Assembly (NCBI GenBank): GCA_002256435.1
Contig: NKJC01000001.1
Coordinates: 248,001-312,000, forward strand
Direction: 5' to 3'
Length of the DNA stretch: 64,000 nt
Source of the DNA: Chitinophagaceae bacterium BSSC1
Lineage (GTDB): Bacteria > Bacteroidota > Bacteroidia > Chitinophagales > Chitinophagaceae
Made by a program: the position numbers and the translations under genes. Below the pieces are notes generated by a model. That model had not been told where the DNA came from. It did no database searches and worked only from the letters and a program-made list of their open reading frames with translations. Numbering within the stretch: position 1 is the first letter of the stretch; every line of letters starts with the position of its first letter. Positions 8,593 through 17,856 of this stretch are shown here, in pieces.

Positions 8593-11484
8593 CTATTTTA
8601 AACCCAATTCCATTTTCAGGAATCGAGCGGTATGGCTTTCCTTGTTTTTGACCATTTGTTCTGGCACGCCCTCAAACAAAATTCTTCCACCCCCGTCACC
8701 CCCCTCAGGACCCAAATCAATGATATGATCTGCAACTTTAATCACGTCTAAATTATGTTCAATGACCAAAACCGTATTGCCTCTGTCTACTAATTTATTC
8801 AAAACGTCTAACAAATGCTGGATATCTTGAAAATGCAAACCAGTAGTAGGCTCATCTAAGATATAAAATGTTTTGCCAGTATCTTTCTTACCCAATTCTG
8901 TAGCCAACTTTACTCGCTGTGCTTCTCCCCCACTAAGGGTTACAGCAGATTGGCCAAGGGTTATATAACCCAAACCAACGTCTTGCAGCACTTTAATCTT
9001 GCGATATATAAAAGGCACTGCCTGAAAAAATTCACAAGCTTCATCCACCGTCATATTCAATACATCACTGATAGATTTGCCTTTATAGCGAATCTCTAGG
9101 GTTTCCCGATTATAGCGTTTGCCATTGCATTTTTCACAGTGAACATAAACGTCTGGTAAGAAATTCATTTCAATAGTACGCATGCCACCACCTTCACACA
9201 TATCACATCTACCTCCTTTCACATTAAAGGAAAATCGCCCTGCATTGTAACCCCTAATTTTTGCTTCCGGAACAGCAGCAAACAAGGTTCTGATTTCTGT
9301 AAAGAATCCACAGTAAGTAGCGGGATTACTTCTTGGTGTTCTGCCAATAGGAGATTGATCAATTTCAATGACTTTGTCTATTTGCTCCAAACCCTTGATG
9401 CTCTTGTATTCCATGGCAATGGCCTTGCTATTATAGCAATGCTTAGACAACAAGGGATACAATGTTTCATTAATCAAAGTTGATTTACCAGAACCACTGA
9501 CCCCACTTACTACTACTAATTTTCCCAAAGGGATTTCTACAGAAACCTGTTTTAAATTATTCCCATTGGCTCCTTTAATTTCTAATGATTTTCCATTACC
9601 CTTTCTTCTTTCTACAGGAACTGGAATTGACTTTTCTCCATTGAGGTATTGAGCGGTATCTGAATGACTGAGCAAGACTTCTTGAGGTGTTCCCGCTGCA
9701 ACAATGCGTCCACCATGAATACCTGCTTTGGGACCAATATCTACCAAATAGTCGGCAGCCATCATAATGTCTTTATCGTGTTCCACTACCAAAACACTAT
9801 TGCCAATATCACGTAGGTTTTGAAGCGCCAAAATCAATCTATGGTTATCTCTTTGGTGTAATCCAATAGATGGTTCATCAAGTACATAAGTAATTCCCTG
9901 TAATTGTGATCCTATTTGTGTGGCAAGTCTAATTCGCTGAGACTCTCCCCCACTAAGGGTTCTAGAAGGTCTGTCTAGGGAAAGATAAGTAAGACCCACA
10001 TCTAATAAAAATTGTAAGCGCTCTCTGATTTCTTTGAGAATGTCTTTGGCAATGGCATTCTGTTTTTTGCTTAGTCTTTTTTCTATGCCATCAAACCAAA
10101 CTATTAACTTGTCTAAATTTAAGTGACTTAATTCTGCAATATTTTTTTCGTCTACTTTAAACCAAAGACTTTCTTGTTTTAAACGAGCCCCATTACAAGA
10201 AGCACATTTCTTGAGCTCCATAAATTGCTCTACCCATTCTCTTAGCCCTTCTGAACTGCCATTTCCAGCAAACCAACGTTTGAGCATGGGAATGATGCCT
10301 TCAAAATCTCCTTCATAAATAGATCCTGATAGAATGGCTTCATCTACTTCTAATGCGTCTAAACCAAGGTCTTCCGAATTGCCATATAATAACATATTCA
10401 GTGATGCAGTAGGAAGATCTTTAATGGGTTTATCCAAATTGATTTTATGCTTCTTAGCAAGTGCTTCTACACTTCTAAACATGTGTGCATCCCGTTGTTC
10501 TCCCAATGGCGCAATACCACCGGCTTTTACGCTAAGCGATGGATCTGGCAATACCGCTTCCATACTAATGCTATAAACATTTCCCAATCCCTTACAAGTA
10601 GGGCAAGCACCATATGGTGAGTTAAAAGAAAATGCATTGGGCGATGGCTCTTCGTAACTGATGCCTGTGTCTTCGCACATGAGTTGTTTGGAATATTGCA
10701 CTATTTTGTTGGAATCATTCACCAATAAAAACAATAAGTCCTTACCCGTTTTTAAAGTCTGTTGTACGCTTTGGCTTAAACGGACTTTCATGTCTGGCGT
10801 TACAGCCAATCTGTCAACTACTACTTCAATATCATGAATCTTGTATCGGTCTACTTGCAATTTGGGTGAGAGGTCCATGATCTCACCGTCTACCCGAACT
10901 TTCAAATAACCCTTCTTACGAATATCTTCAAAAAGTTCTCTGTAATGTCCTTTTCTACCCCTGATTAAGGGTGCCAACAATGAGATTTTTTTGTTGGAAA
11001 ATCTTTCTACAATATTTTCTACAATCTCTTCCTCACTAAACTTTACCATTTTTTTACCCGTGTTGTAACTATAGGCTTCGCCTACTCTTGCAAACAACAA
11101 ACGCATAAAATCATACACTTCTGTAACCGTTCCAACGGTAGACCTAGGATTCTTATTGGTGGTTTTTTGTTCAATAGAAATAACAGGACTAAGACCTGTG
11201 ATCTTGTCTACATCAGGTCTTTCCATATCGCCCATAAACTGGCGCGCATAAGCACTAAAGCTTTCCATATACCTGCGTTGCCCTTCGTTGTAAATGGTGT
11301 CAAATGCAAGAGATGACTTTCCACTACCACTCACACCAGTAAAGACCACCAGTTTGTTTTTGGGGATGCTGATGTCTATGTTTTTTAGGTTATGCTCCCT
11401 TGCGCCAAATACTTCAATGGATTCCAGTGAAGGTTGGTCGATGGGTTCAACGGGTAAATTGGGTATTGATTTTTTCTTTGCCAT
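8593..11484 (-). CDS. uvrA: Excinuclease ABC subunit A
   Basis: UvrA is the damage-sensing ATPase of nucleotide excision repair. The 963-residue protein carries two ABC modules: Walker A GVSGSGKSSLAF and GVSGSGKSTLIN, signatures LSGGESQRIRLATQ and LSGGEAQRVKLATE, and Walker B followed by DEPSIGLHQRD and DEPTTGLHFQD. The zinc-binding cysteine pairs are present (CPTCKGLG, CASCNGAR, CDMCEGGG and CEKCNGKR). There is a short N-terminal extension of about 20 residues before the usual start of homology, which is common in this phylum. It is transcribed away from the methionine locus and is followed after 5 bp by a small unknown gene. Confidence 0.98.
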   Translation of the reverse strand: MAKKKSIPNLPVEPIDQPSLESIEVFGAREHNLKNIDISIPKNKLVVFTGVSGSGKSSLAFDTIYNEGQRRYMESFSAYARQFMGDMERPDVDKITGLSPVISIEQKTTNKNPRSTVGTVTEVYDFMRLLFARVGEAYSYNTGKKMVKFSEEEIVENIVERFSNKKISLLAPLIRGRKGHYRELFEDIRKKGYLKVRVDGEIMDLSPKLQVDRYKIHDIEVVVDRLAVTPDMKVRLSQSVQQTLKTGKDLLFLLVNDSNKIVQYSKQLMCEDTGISYEEPSPNAFSFNSPYGACPTCKGLGNVYSISMEAVLPDPSLSVKAGGIAPLGEQRDAHMFRSVEALAKKHKINLDKPIKDLPTASLNMLLYGNSEDLGLDALEVDEAILSGSIYEGDFEGIIPMLKRWFAGNGSSEGLREWVEQFMELKKCASCNGARLKQESLWFKVDEKNIAELSHLNLDKLIVWFDGIEKRLSKKQNAIAKDILKEIRERLQFLLDVGLTYLSLDRPSRTLSGGESQRIRLATQIGSQLQGITYVLDEPSIGLHQRDNHRLILALQNLRDIGNSVLVVEHDKDIMMAADYLVDIGPKAGIHGGRIVAAGTPQEVLLSHSDTAQYLNGEKSIPVPVERRKGNGKSLEIKGANGNNLKQVSVEIPLGKLVVVSGVSGSGKSTLINETLYPLLSKHCYNSKAIAMEYKSIKGLEQIDKVIEIDQSPIGRTPRSNPATYCGFFTEIRTLFAAVPEAKIRGYNAGRFSFNVKGGRCDMCEGGGMRTIEMNFLPDVYVHCEKCNGKRYNRETLEIRYKGKSISDVLNMTVDEACEFFQAVPFIYRKIKVLQDVGLGYITLGQSAVTLSGGEAQRVKLATELGKKDTGKTFYILDEPTTGLHFQDIQHLLDVLNKLVDRGNTVLVIEHNLDVIKVADHIIDLGPEGGDGGGRILFEGVPEQMVKNKESHTARFLKMELGLK

Positions 11485-11548
11485 GCGCTAATAAGGGATG
11501 TAAATGTACAAACAATGCCCAAGCCAATAAGTTTTAATAACAATGATT

Positions 11549-11567
11549 TAGCTGCAGATTGCAGCTA
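11549..11567. repeat. Perfect hairpin of unknown role in the uvrA / methionine intergenic region
   Basis: TAGCTGCA at 11549 and TGCAGCTA at 11560 form an 8-bp perfect stem with a three-base loop. It has no T tract in either direction that would make it a clear terminator. It lies between two divergent transcription units, so it could be an operator; nothing more can be said. Confidence 0.35.
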
Positions 11568-11667
11568 GAAGCTTTGTGATTAAAGCTGCTTTAAAAAAAT
11601 ATTTTCTTCTGAAACCCTTTACAGGATTGAATTATAAATATTTTCCTACTAATTTTATAGACTTTTA

Positions 11668-11700
11668 TTTGGAAAATTGGATTTGCCTCCATTATCTTTG
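11668..11700 (+). promoter_or_regulatory. Promoter of the methionine (SAM riboswitch) operon
   Basis: TATCTTTG at 11693-11700 matches the Bacteroidota -7 element TAnnTTTG exactly, and TTTG at 11668-11671 is a fitting -33 element with 21 bases between. A start of transcription just after 11700 would place the SAM aptamer about 10-15 bases into the RNA, as expected for a riboswitch leader. Confidence 0.65.
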
Positions 11701-11718
11701 CAACAGTTCTTTAAGATA

Positions 11719-11831
11719 ACTTATCAAGAAAGGCAGAGGGATTTGGCCCGTTGAAGCCTTGGCAACCCATATAGTTACTCAACTATATGAAGGTGCCAAC
11801 TCCAGTACCCATGGGTACAGAGATAAGTCAG
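11719..11831 (+). ncRNA. SAM-I (S-box) riboswitch aptamer with antiterminator arm
   Basis: The leader shows the canonical S-box core in order: TCAAGAAAGGCAGAGGGA, TTGGCCCGTTGAAGCC, TTGGCAACC, a variable hairpin (TATAGTT...AACTATA), GGTGCCAACTCC, and the closing AGATAAGT. Helix P1 is formed by ACTTATC (11719-11725) and GATAAGT (11822-11828). The 3' side of P1 (TAAGTCAG, 11824-11831) is also a perfect complement of CTGACTTA at 11883-11890 in the terminator. Binding of S-adenosylmethionine should therefore stabilise P1, free the terminator and switch off the downstream genes. It controls a trans-sulfuration enzyme and homoserine dehydrogenase, which fits methionine supply. Confidence 0.95.
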
Positions 11832-11875
11832 AGTAAAAGTTTGTCTATTCTCCCGCAAGGGAAAAATATATTACA

Positions 11876-11906
11876 AGCTCATCTGACTTACCGGATGAGC
11901 TTTTTT
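11876..11906 (+). terminator. Riboswitch-controlled intrinsic terminator
   Basis: AGCTCATC (11876-11883) pairs with GATGAGCT (11894-11901), followed by six T residues. The 5' arm and loop overlap the sequence that pairs with the riboswitch P1 strand, so terminator and antiterminator exclude each other. A further 9-base complement of the loop, TCCGGTAAG at 11929-11937, could add a second competing pairing. Confidence 0.88.
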
Positions 11907-12003
11907 ATTGCCCCTAGGGCAGAAAAGTTCCGGTAAGCAGACTCTACAGATTCCAAGAAAGTTGTTGCAAAGGCAGTATTTAAATCATTTTAAAAACAGC
12001 CAA

Positions 12004-13188
12004 ATGAGCAGTATTACCGAATTGATTCACAGCATTCCCGTTGACCCATTAACTGGCGCCATTTCAGTGCCCATTTATCAGACTTCTACTTTTGTGCAAG
12101 ACGCACCAGGAGTAAACAAGGGCTATGATTATTCCCGATCCAACAACCCTACTAGGGCTGTACTAGAACAATTGATAGCCAAATTAGAAAAAGGTAGCAC
12201 TGGGCTTGCATTTGCAAGTGGCTTAGCTGCCATTGATTGCGTGATCAAGTTGCTAAAAACTGGAGATGAAATTGTAGCCGTAGATGATATCTATGGTGGC
12301 GCTTATAGGCTCTTCAATGCAGTTTATGAGCAATTTGGCATTAAAGTGCATTATGTAGATACTTCTAACACCGAAAAAGTATTTGAAGCTATTACTCCCA
12401 AAACCAAGTTAATCTGGTTGGAAACCCCAACAAATCCCACATTAAAGATTTCAGATATTGCAGCCATTGCTAAAATAGCCAAAGCCAATAATGCCCTGCT
12501 TTGCGTTGACAATACCTTTGCTACTCCCGCCTTGCAAACACCATTAACCTTGGGTGCCGATATTGTGGTACATAGTGCCACTAAATATTTGGGGGGACAT
12601 AGTGACCTGATTGCTGGTTTACTGGTGACCAAGAATCCTGAATTAGGTGCCAAATTAAAATTCTATCAAAATGCCTGTGGCAATATTTTGGGGCCATTTG
12701 ATAGTTGGTTAACCATTCGCGGGATTGAAACTTTACACCTGCGCATTAGACAACATTGTAGTACAGCTTTAGAAGTGGCTAAATGGTTACAGCAACATCC
12801 ATTGGTAGATCAAGTATACTATCCAGGATTGAAAACCCATGCAAACCATGACATTGCAATCAAGCAAGCAAAAGGCTTTGGTGGCATCATTTCATTTAGT
12901 TTGAAAAATGATACTGAAGCTGCTGCCCTAGAATTGGTAAAACATACCGAATTATTCAAACTAGCAGAAAGTCTTGGCGGCATTAAAAGTTTGATCTCGC
13001 ATCCAGCCAATATGACCCACAAGTCTATTCCAGCAGAAAAAAGAAGGGCCAATGGCGTAGTGGATAGTTTATTAAGATTGTCCATTGGTCTAGAAGAAGC
13101 CGAAGACCTAATAGAAGATTTGGAACAGGCTTTTGAAAAAACAAGAAATACGAAAACAACAAGTAAATACGAAAAAGCAACAGTTTAA
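12004..13188 (+). CDS. PLP-dependent trans-sulfuration enzyme (cystathionine gamma-synthase / O-acylhomoserine sulfhydrylase type)
   Basis: Cys/Met-metabolism PLP enzymes make cystathionine or homocysteine from activated homoserine. The protein opens with DPLTGAISVPIYQTSTF and GYDYSRSNNPTRAVLEQ, both diagnostic, and has the PLP lysine (Lys194) in VVHSATKYLGGHSD, plus SLGGIKSLISHPANMTH near the C-terminus. The frame is open from 11908, but that region overlaps the terminator and lacks family similarity, so the ATG at 12004 is chosen (394 residues). It is the first gene under the SAM-I riboswitch and is 14 bp upstream of homoserine dehydrogenase, so it works in methionine synthesis. Whether it is a cystathionine gamma-synthase, a direct sulfhydrylase or a beta-lyase cannot be settled from sequence alone. 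Confidence 0.93.
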   Translation: MSSITELIHSIPVDPLTGAISVPIYQTSTFVQDAPGVNKGYDYSRSNNPTRAVLEQLIAKLEKGSTGLAFASGLAAIDCVIKLLKTGDEIVAVDDIYGGAYRLFNAVYEQFGIKVHYVDTSNTEKVFEAITPKTKLIWLETPTNPTLKISDIAAIAKIAKANNALLCVDNTFATPALQTPLTLGADIVVHSATKYLGGHSDLIAGLLVTKNPELGAKLKFYQNACGNILGPFDSWLTIRGIETLHLRIRQHCSTALEVAKWLQQHPLVDQVYYPGLKTHANHDIAIKQAKGFGGIISFSLKNDTEAAALELVKHTELFKLAESLGGIKSLISHPANMTHKSIPAEKRRANGVVDSLLRLSIGLEEAEDLIEDLEQAFEKTRNTKTTSKYEKATV

Positions 13189-13202
13189 TTGAAACAACAA
13201 GT

Positions 13203-14459
13203 ATGGAAACGCACAAGAAATTGACAATTGGTTTATTTGGATTTGGTGTTGTAGGAGAAGGATTGTACAAGGTTTTACAACAAACCCCTTCACTAAACGC
13301 CAGCATTAAAAAAGTCTGTATCAAACACCCAGGAAAACAAAGAAATGCCCCGGATGCTTTGTTTACAACCGTTAAAGAAGATATTCTAAATGACGCAGAA
13401 ATAAATGTAGTAGTTGAAGTAATTGATGACGCTGATGCTGCTTTTGAAATTGTCAGCATCGCGCTACGTGGAGGTAAAGCAGTTGTGAGTGCCAGCAAGA
13501 AAATGATAGCAGAACATTTGCCTGAAATTTTGCAATTGCAACAGGAAACAGGCCTACCCTTTCTTTGTGAAGCAGCTGCCTGCGCTTCTATTCCGGTGAT
13601 TAGAAACTTAGAAGAATACTATGACAATGACTTATTGCATAGCATAAAAGCCATTGTAAATGGATCCACCAATTTCATCTTAACCAAGATGTTTGAGGAC
13701 AAATTGGATTTTCAATCCGCTTTACTGTTGGCCAAACAATTGGGTTTTGCAGAAAGTAATCCAAAATTGGATGTAGAAGGATATGACGCGGTAAACAAAT
13801 GGTCTATTCTGTTAAACCATGCTTATGGAATTGTAGAACACCCAGACAATATTCTGTTTACAGGAATCCAAAATATTCAATTGAGCGATGCACTAGTTGC
13901 AAAAGAGAAAGGATTGGATATAAAATTGATTGGTCAAGCCAAAAAACTCAAGAATGGTAAGGTTGCCGCTTTTGTTTTGCCTCAGTTTGTTAAAAACGGG
14001 GACCCACTTTCTTTTGTAAAAAATGAATACAATGGTGTAGTCATTGAAAGTGGCTTTGCAGACAAGCAATTCTTTTATGGTAAGGGTGCAGGAAGTTTTC
14101 CTACTGCATCTGCCGTATTGAGTGATATTTCTGCGCTCCGATATAACTATCGTTATGAGTATAAAAAACGCTACCACCATACGCCTCATGAATTGACCAA
14201 TGAATATTTTGTAAAAGTGTATTTGAGTTTTGACGACTGGAAATATATTCCCAGAGAGAAATTTGAATGGATTGAAGAGTGGCATGCAGACGCTGACAGG
14301 AAATACCTGATTGGCGTTTTACCCGTTCAAGAATTGATCCAAAATAGCTGGTGGAAAGAGAATCAGACTTCACTAATTCTTACCGTAGACCCAATAATAG
14401 ACAACTTAGACATCATCCATTTGAAAAAAAGGAGTCTTGAATTGGCTGGTATACAATAA
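13203..14459 (+). CDS. hom: Homoserine dehydrogenase
   Basis: This enzyme reduces aspartate semialdehyde to homoserine. The 418-residue protein has an N-terminal NAD(P) motif GLFGFGVVGEGLY, the family signature around residues 130-190 with CEAAACASIPVIR and NGSTNFILTKM, then AKQLGFAESNPKLDVEGYDA and the catalytic-domain end FYGKGAGSFPTASAVLSD. There is no clear ACT regulatory domain; the last ~100 residues are a divergent tail. It lies 14 bp after the trans-sulfuration gene and ends just before a strong terminator, so the two form a SAM-controlled two-gene operon feeding methionine. Control by the riboswitch may replace feedback by an ACT domain. Confidence 0.95.
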   Translation: METHKKLTIGLFGFGVVGEGLYKVLQQTPSLNASIKKVCIKHPGKQRNAPDALFTTVKEDILNDAEINVVVEVIDDADAAFEIVSIALRGGKAVVSASKKMIAEHLPEILQLQQETGLPFLCEAAACASIPVIRNLEEYYDNDLLHSIKAIVNGSTNFILTKMFEDKLDFQSALLLAKQLGFAESNPKLDVEGYDAVNKWSILLNHAYGIVEHPDNILFTGIQNIQLSDALVAKEKGLDIKLIGQAKKLKNGKVAAFVLPQFVKNGDPLSFVKNEYNGVVIESGFADKQFFYGKGAGSFPTASAVLSDISALRYNYRYEYKKRYHHTPHELTNEYFVKVYLSFDDWKYIPREKFEWIEEWHADADRKYLIGVLPVQELIQNSWWKENQTSLILTVDPIIDNLDIIHLKKRSLELAGIQ

Positions 14460-14479
14460 AAGATTTGCAAAAGTTCCAG

Positions 14480-14510
14480 ATCCCGGTTACCAAGGTAGCC
14501 GGGATTTTTT
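14480..14510 (+). terminator. Intrinsic terminator of the methionine operon
   Basis: A 12-bp stem (ATCCCGGTTACC with GGTAGCCGGGAT, one G-U pair), a two-base loop and a run of six T residues directly follow the homoserine dehydrogenase gene. Confidence 0.92.
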
Positions 14511-14512
14511 AT

Positions 14513-14520
14513 TAGATTTG
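14513..14520 (+). promoter_or_regulatory. Possible -7 promoter element of the PAP2 gene
   Basis: TAGATTTG fits TAnnTTTG exactly and lies 16 bases before the ATG, immediately after the methionine terminator. No clear -33 element is seen; the leader would be very short. Confidence 0.35.
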
Positions 14521-14536
14521 TTTTAATCTGCAAACA

Positions 14537-15166
14537 ATGAAAAACCTTTCCACCAACTATTTGAAAAAAGGAACACTTGTATCCGTAGTGGCTGGCATTT
14601 TGTTGGTAACCAGTTCTTTGTTGCTAGGCAAAATTTCAGTATTTCTTTTCTTCAATACTGACCTGGGCAAAATTGCAGATACCTTTTTTGAATACTTTAC
14701 TTATTTAGGAGATGGATTCATTTGGATTCCAATAGTGCTATTTTTTATTTGGAAACAAAGACAACATCTTGTGTTATTGCTCAGTACCATCAGTCTTTCT
14801 ACCATTCTAGCACAAGGCATTAAAAATTTTGTATTCACAGCAGAACCAAGACCAACTACATTAATTACTGACAGGTCCCTGATTCATACTGTTGAAGGGG
14901 TGGAACTTCATGGATTTTATAGTTTTCCCTCTGGCCATACTACCACGGCCTGCTGTATCTTTCTCTTGGCTTGTTTGCTGATTCCCAAAAAATGGATTGT
15001 ACCCCTTGGATTCACGTATGCTTTGCTAGTGGGATATTCTAGGGTATACTTGGCTCAACATTTTCCATTAGACGTTGGAGGTGGATTATTAATAGGATCA
15101 CTAAGTGTTTGGCTATCTGTTTTTTTGCAAAACTTATATAATCAGAGCCTTAAACAACTAGATTAA
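14537..15166 (+). CDS. PAP2-family membrane phosphatase
   Basis: PAP2 enzymes remove phosphate from lipids such as undecaprenyl diphosphate or phosphatidic acid at the outer face of the cytoplasmic membrane. The 209-residue protein has about five to six hydrophobic helices and the three catalytic motifs: KNFVFTAEPRP (motif 1), YSFPSGHTTT (motif 2) and SRVYLAQHFPLD (motif 3, with the catalytic His). In motif 1 the Lys and the Arg-Pro are eight residues apart instead of the usual six. It sits between the methionine operon terminator and a TPR gene 9 bp downstream, so it may be co-transcribed with the latter. Substrate unknown. Confidence 0.9.
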   Translation: MKNLSTNYLKKGTLVSVVAGILLVTSSLLLGKISVFLFFNTDLGKIADTFFEYFTYLGDGFIWIPIVLFFIWKQRQHLVLLLSTISLSTILAQGIKNFVFTAEPRPTTLITDRSLIHTVEGVELHGFYSFPSGHTTTACCIFLLACLLIPKKWIVPLGFTYALLVGYSRVYLAQHFPLDVGGGLLIGSLSVWLSVFLQNLYNQSLKQLD

Positions 15167-15175
15167 ATTAAGACA

Positions 15176-16390
15176 ATGCAGTACAAATCATTTAAAATAA
15201 AAATGCCCATTTTACTGATTTGGATATTACTGCAATCCTTTTTAGCTACTGCACAGAATGCGAATAGTTTTTATCATAAGGGCAAGCAGTTGACGCAAAA
15301 AAAAGATTATGTGAATGCATTAGCTGCATTTAATCAGGCTTTAGCACTAGACCCCAATCATTTAAAAGCCCTATACGAAAGAGGAGTAATTCGATTATAT
15401 TACTTGTTTGACCCAACACTAGCACTAGCCGACCTATCATTAGTTGTTCAAAAAGATCCTTCATTTAATAAAATCATTTATTACAATTTGGCCAATGCCC
15501 AAAGCAGCCTTGACTTGAATGAAGCTGCAATTGAAAATTTCAACAAAAGCCTAGAACGTTTGCCAAAATTTATTTGTGCTGCCAATAATAGAGGAATTTG
15601 TAAATCTGACCTTGGCTACTATGAAGAAGCCCTTCAGGACTTTGATCTAGCACTCAAAAAAGACAGCAAAGAACACAAGAAGAATATTTACATAAACCGA
15701 GCTAGTGTATTTGCTGAATTAGGACAGTGGGAGAATGCCAAAAAAGATTATGAAAATTCTTTGGCAATAGATCCCTTTAACCAACACGTGTTCATAAACA
15801 GGGCTTCTTGGGAAATTAACAAGTTGGAGTATGGTGCAGCCATGAATGACTTGAGTATTGCTTTGAATTTACAAGAAACACCAAAGAATAATACCAAACC
15901 AGACCTTTTTAATAGCCGTGGATTTTTGTATTTTCTAAGCGGTAATTATCAAAAAGCCATTGAGGATGATGACAGTATGAGAAACTGTAAAAAACAAGAA
16001 TACCAACTGCATTTTAATTATAGAAATTTTGCCGAAACCGCATTGCAACAGCAACAAACAATTGCCTTTAATTGCATTGTCTGGGATAATTTTGTGGGTA
16101 ATACCAATCATTTATTTAATGCCACCATTAACCGAAAAAACAAAATCAACCAGACGCTAGGAGGCATTTTGTATACTCGCAAGATTCCTGAAAATACAGA
16201 ACCCGTAATCTTGGTAGACGGTAAGCCGTTCAGTTGTAAATGGGAAAAAAACAACCCCAATCAACAAAAGGATTTTGTAGTTATTGAATTAAAATCTGAT
16301 CTCAACCCACTAAAAGGAAGACATAGTTATCAACTGCAAATGGGGTCATCTGTTTCTCAAATGGTTATCATTAACCAAGACATTCATTAG
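15176..16390 (+). CDS. Secreted tetratricopeptide repeat protein
   Basis: An N-terminal hydrophobic segment ending in SFLATAQN indicates export to the periplasm. From about residue 30 to 270 there are six to seven TPR units with the usual pattern (for example ALAAFNQALALDPNHLKALYERGV, broken here into its YVNALAAFNQALALDPNH core, and EALQDFDLALKKD). The last ~120 residues are not TPR; they look like a small beta-rich domain with VILVDGKPFSCKW. TPR proteins are scaffolds for protein binding. It follows the PAP2 gene by 9 bp and its stop overlaps by four bases that of the convergent M28 peptidase gene. No specific partner can be inferred. Confidence 0.85.
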   Translation: MQYKSFKIKMPILLIWILLQSFLATAQNANSFYHKGKQLTQKKDYVNALAAFNQALALDPNHLKALYERGVIRLYYLFDPTLALADLSLVVQKDPSFNKIIYYNLANAQSSLDLNEAAIENFNKSLERLPKFICAANNRGICKSDLGYYEEALQDFDLALKKDSKEHKKNIYINRASVFAELGQWENAKKDYENSLAIDPFNQHVFINRASWEINKLEYGAAMNDLSIALNLQETPKNNTKPDLFNSRGFLYFLSGNYQKAIEDDDSMRNCKKQEYQLHFNYRNFAETALQQQQTIAFNCIVWDNFVGNTNHLFNATINRKNKINQTLGGILYTRKIPENTEPVILVDGKPFSCKWEKNNPNQQKDFVVIELKSDLNPLKGRHSYQLQMGSSVSQMVIINQDIH

Positions 16391-17856
16391 TCTTTCCATC
16401 TCCACTCGCCGGCAATTTGCAAAGGTTCTTTCAGATTATTTTTGAGTAAGAATTCTTTGGTTTCTGCATCGGTAAAATGCTTGGCTGTAATAACGGGTGC
16501 ATCAGCAATCCCAAAAGCAAGCATGGCATTAAACCTTACCGTATTGACCATTCCCTTTTTGTCTACCAAACTAAAATCATCGCAATCTGCATGATAACAA
16601 GGACCTGCATTATTGGGCAATTTGCCACCTGCTGCCCCACCTGTTGGAACACCTTGTAACATGAAGGGTTGATGATCACTATGCAAACCAGCACCGCTAC
16701 GGAAGTTATTTTTGAAACTGCTATCTAATGACTGTGCAATGGCTCCAATAGATTGAAACAATGCTTTGCTACCTTCATCAGTACTTGAGTATCCAGTAGG
16801 ATCATTGGTCATATCGTAATTGAGCATATAACGCAATTGGTCAATGGTCTTGTCTTTGATAGCAGACTCCACATAGGCTTTAGAGCCCAACAAACCCTCT
16901 TCTTCTCCCATGAACATCACAAACTCTATGGTTCTGTCTGGTTGCAGTTTGAGTTTGGCAAATGTGCGTGCCATATCTAATACAGAGAAGGAACCAATTC
17001 CATTGTCAATGGCTCCGGTAGCCAAATCCCAGCTATCTAAGTGACCACCAACAGCAATTTTTTCATTAGGGTATTTTTTACCCTTAATAGTGGCTATCAC
17101 ATTTCTGGCTTTGATTAAACCAGAAACATTATTCATTTTGATATGGGTATATAATTTCTCAGTTTTCAAGGTTTCGCGCAATTTGAAACCATCTTCCATT
17201 CCAATACATACTGCTGGAATTGGAATCAACTTTCCTGTAACAGAGGCGGTGCCTGTAAGTAAGATTCCTCCTTTAGCGGTATTAATGATAATAATCCCTT
17301 TTGCTCCCCATTTGGTAGCAATGGCAGTTTTTTCTGAACGGTGTAAAGTTTTAGTACCTTCTTTAGAACCGGGAACAACACCTAAATAAACTAAGGCAAT
17401 TTTACCCCTTACTTTATTAGGAGCAGCTTGATAGTCTTCTTCTAAACCATTTCCCATATCAACCACTTCATTAGAAACATCTGCTTTAACAGGCGAGTGC
17501 GCAAGTGTTACAGACTTAATAGGAACCAAGTGATTACTATCGGTTCCAATGGCAACAGCAATATTGCCCCTGCTCCAGCTCTCTACTTCAAATGGTTGGT
17601 ATTTGAGATTAGTAAAACCATATGATTTGAGTAGGTTATAAGCATATTCTTCTGCTTTTTTCCCGTTGGCCGATCCTGTTAGTCTGTGACCAATAGTGGA
17701 TGTTGCTTCTTTCAAGGTTTCATAAGCCCTTGAATGATCCAAAGCTTCTTGGTTGATATTGGCAAAAATGGTCTTCCACTCAGGTTTATCCTGTGCAAAA
17801 CTGCATTGACCCGCTACTAAAAACACCATCAACAACAGAGAAATTTTCCTATTCAT
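16387..17856 (-). CDS. Secreted M28-family zinc peptidase (carboxypeptidase Q-like)
   Basis: The 489-residue protein starts with a signal peptide (MNRKISLLLMVFLVAGQCSFAQ). A protease-associated (PA) domain lies around residues 125-250 (RGKIALVYLGVVPG, IATKWGAKGIIIINT). The M28 core follows with zinc and catalytic motifs VGGHLDSWDLATGAIDNGIG, MFMGEEEGLLGSKAY, YMLNYDMTND, and the final His in CYHADCDDF. The PA plus M28 arrangement and length resemble carboxypeptidase Q / plasma glutamate carboxypeptidase. It is a periplasmic or extracellular exopeptidase. It is the second M28 enzyme in this window but differs from the one at 4.7 kb in having the PA domain and lacking the Fn3-like tail. Confidence 0.93.
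   Translation of the reverse strand: MNRKISLLLMVFLVAGQCSFAQDKPEWKTIFANINQEALDHSRAYETLKEATSTIGHRLTGSANGKKAEEYAYNLLKSYGFTNLKYQPFEVESWSRGNIAVAIGTDSNHLVPIKSVTLAHSPVKADVSNEVVDMGNGLEEDYQAAPNKVRGKIALVYLGVVPGSKEGTKTLHRSEKTAIATKWGAKGIIIINTAKGGILLTGTASVTGKLIPIPAVCIGMEDGFKLRETLKTEKLYTHIKMNNVSGLIKARNVIATIKGKKYPNEKIAVGGHLDSWDLATGAIDNGIGSFSVLDMARTFAKLKLQPDRTIEFVMFMGEEEGLLGSKAYVESAIKDKTIDQLRYMLNYDMTNDPTGYSSTDEGSKALFQSIGAIAQSLDSSFKNNFRSGAGLHSDHQPFMLQGVPTGGAAGGKLPNNAGPCYHADCDDFSLVDKKGMVNTVRFNAMLAFGIADAPVITAKHFTDAETKEFLLKNNLKEPLQIAGEWRWKD

Noticed and set aside
11908..12003. Longer N-terminus of the trans-sulfuration enzyme
   Set aside because: The extra frame begins inside the riboswitch terminator tail and has no family similarity; the ATG at 12004 gives the normal N-terminus.
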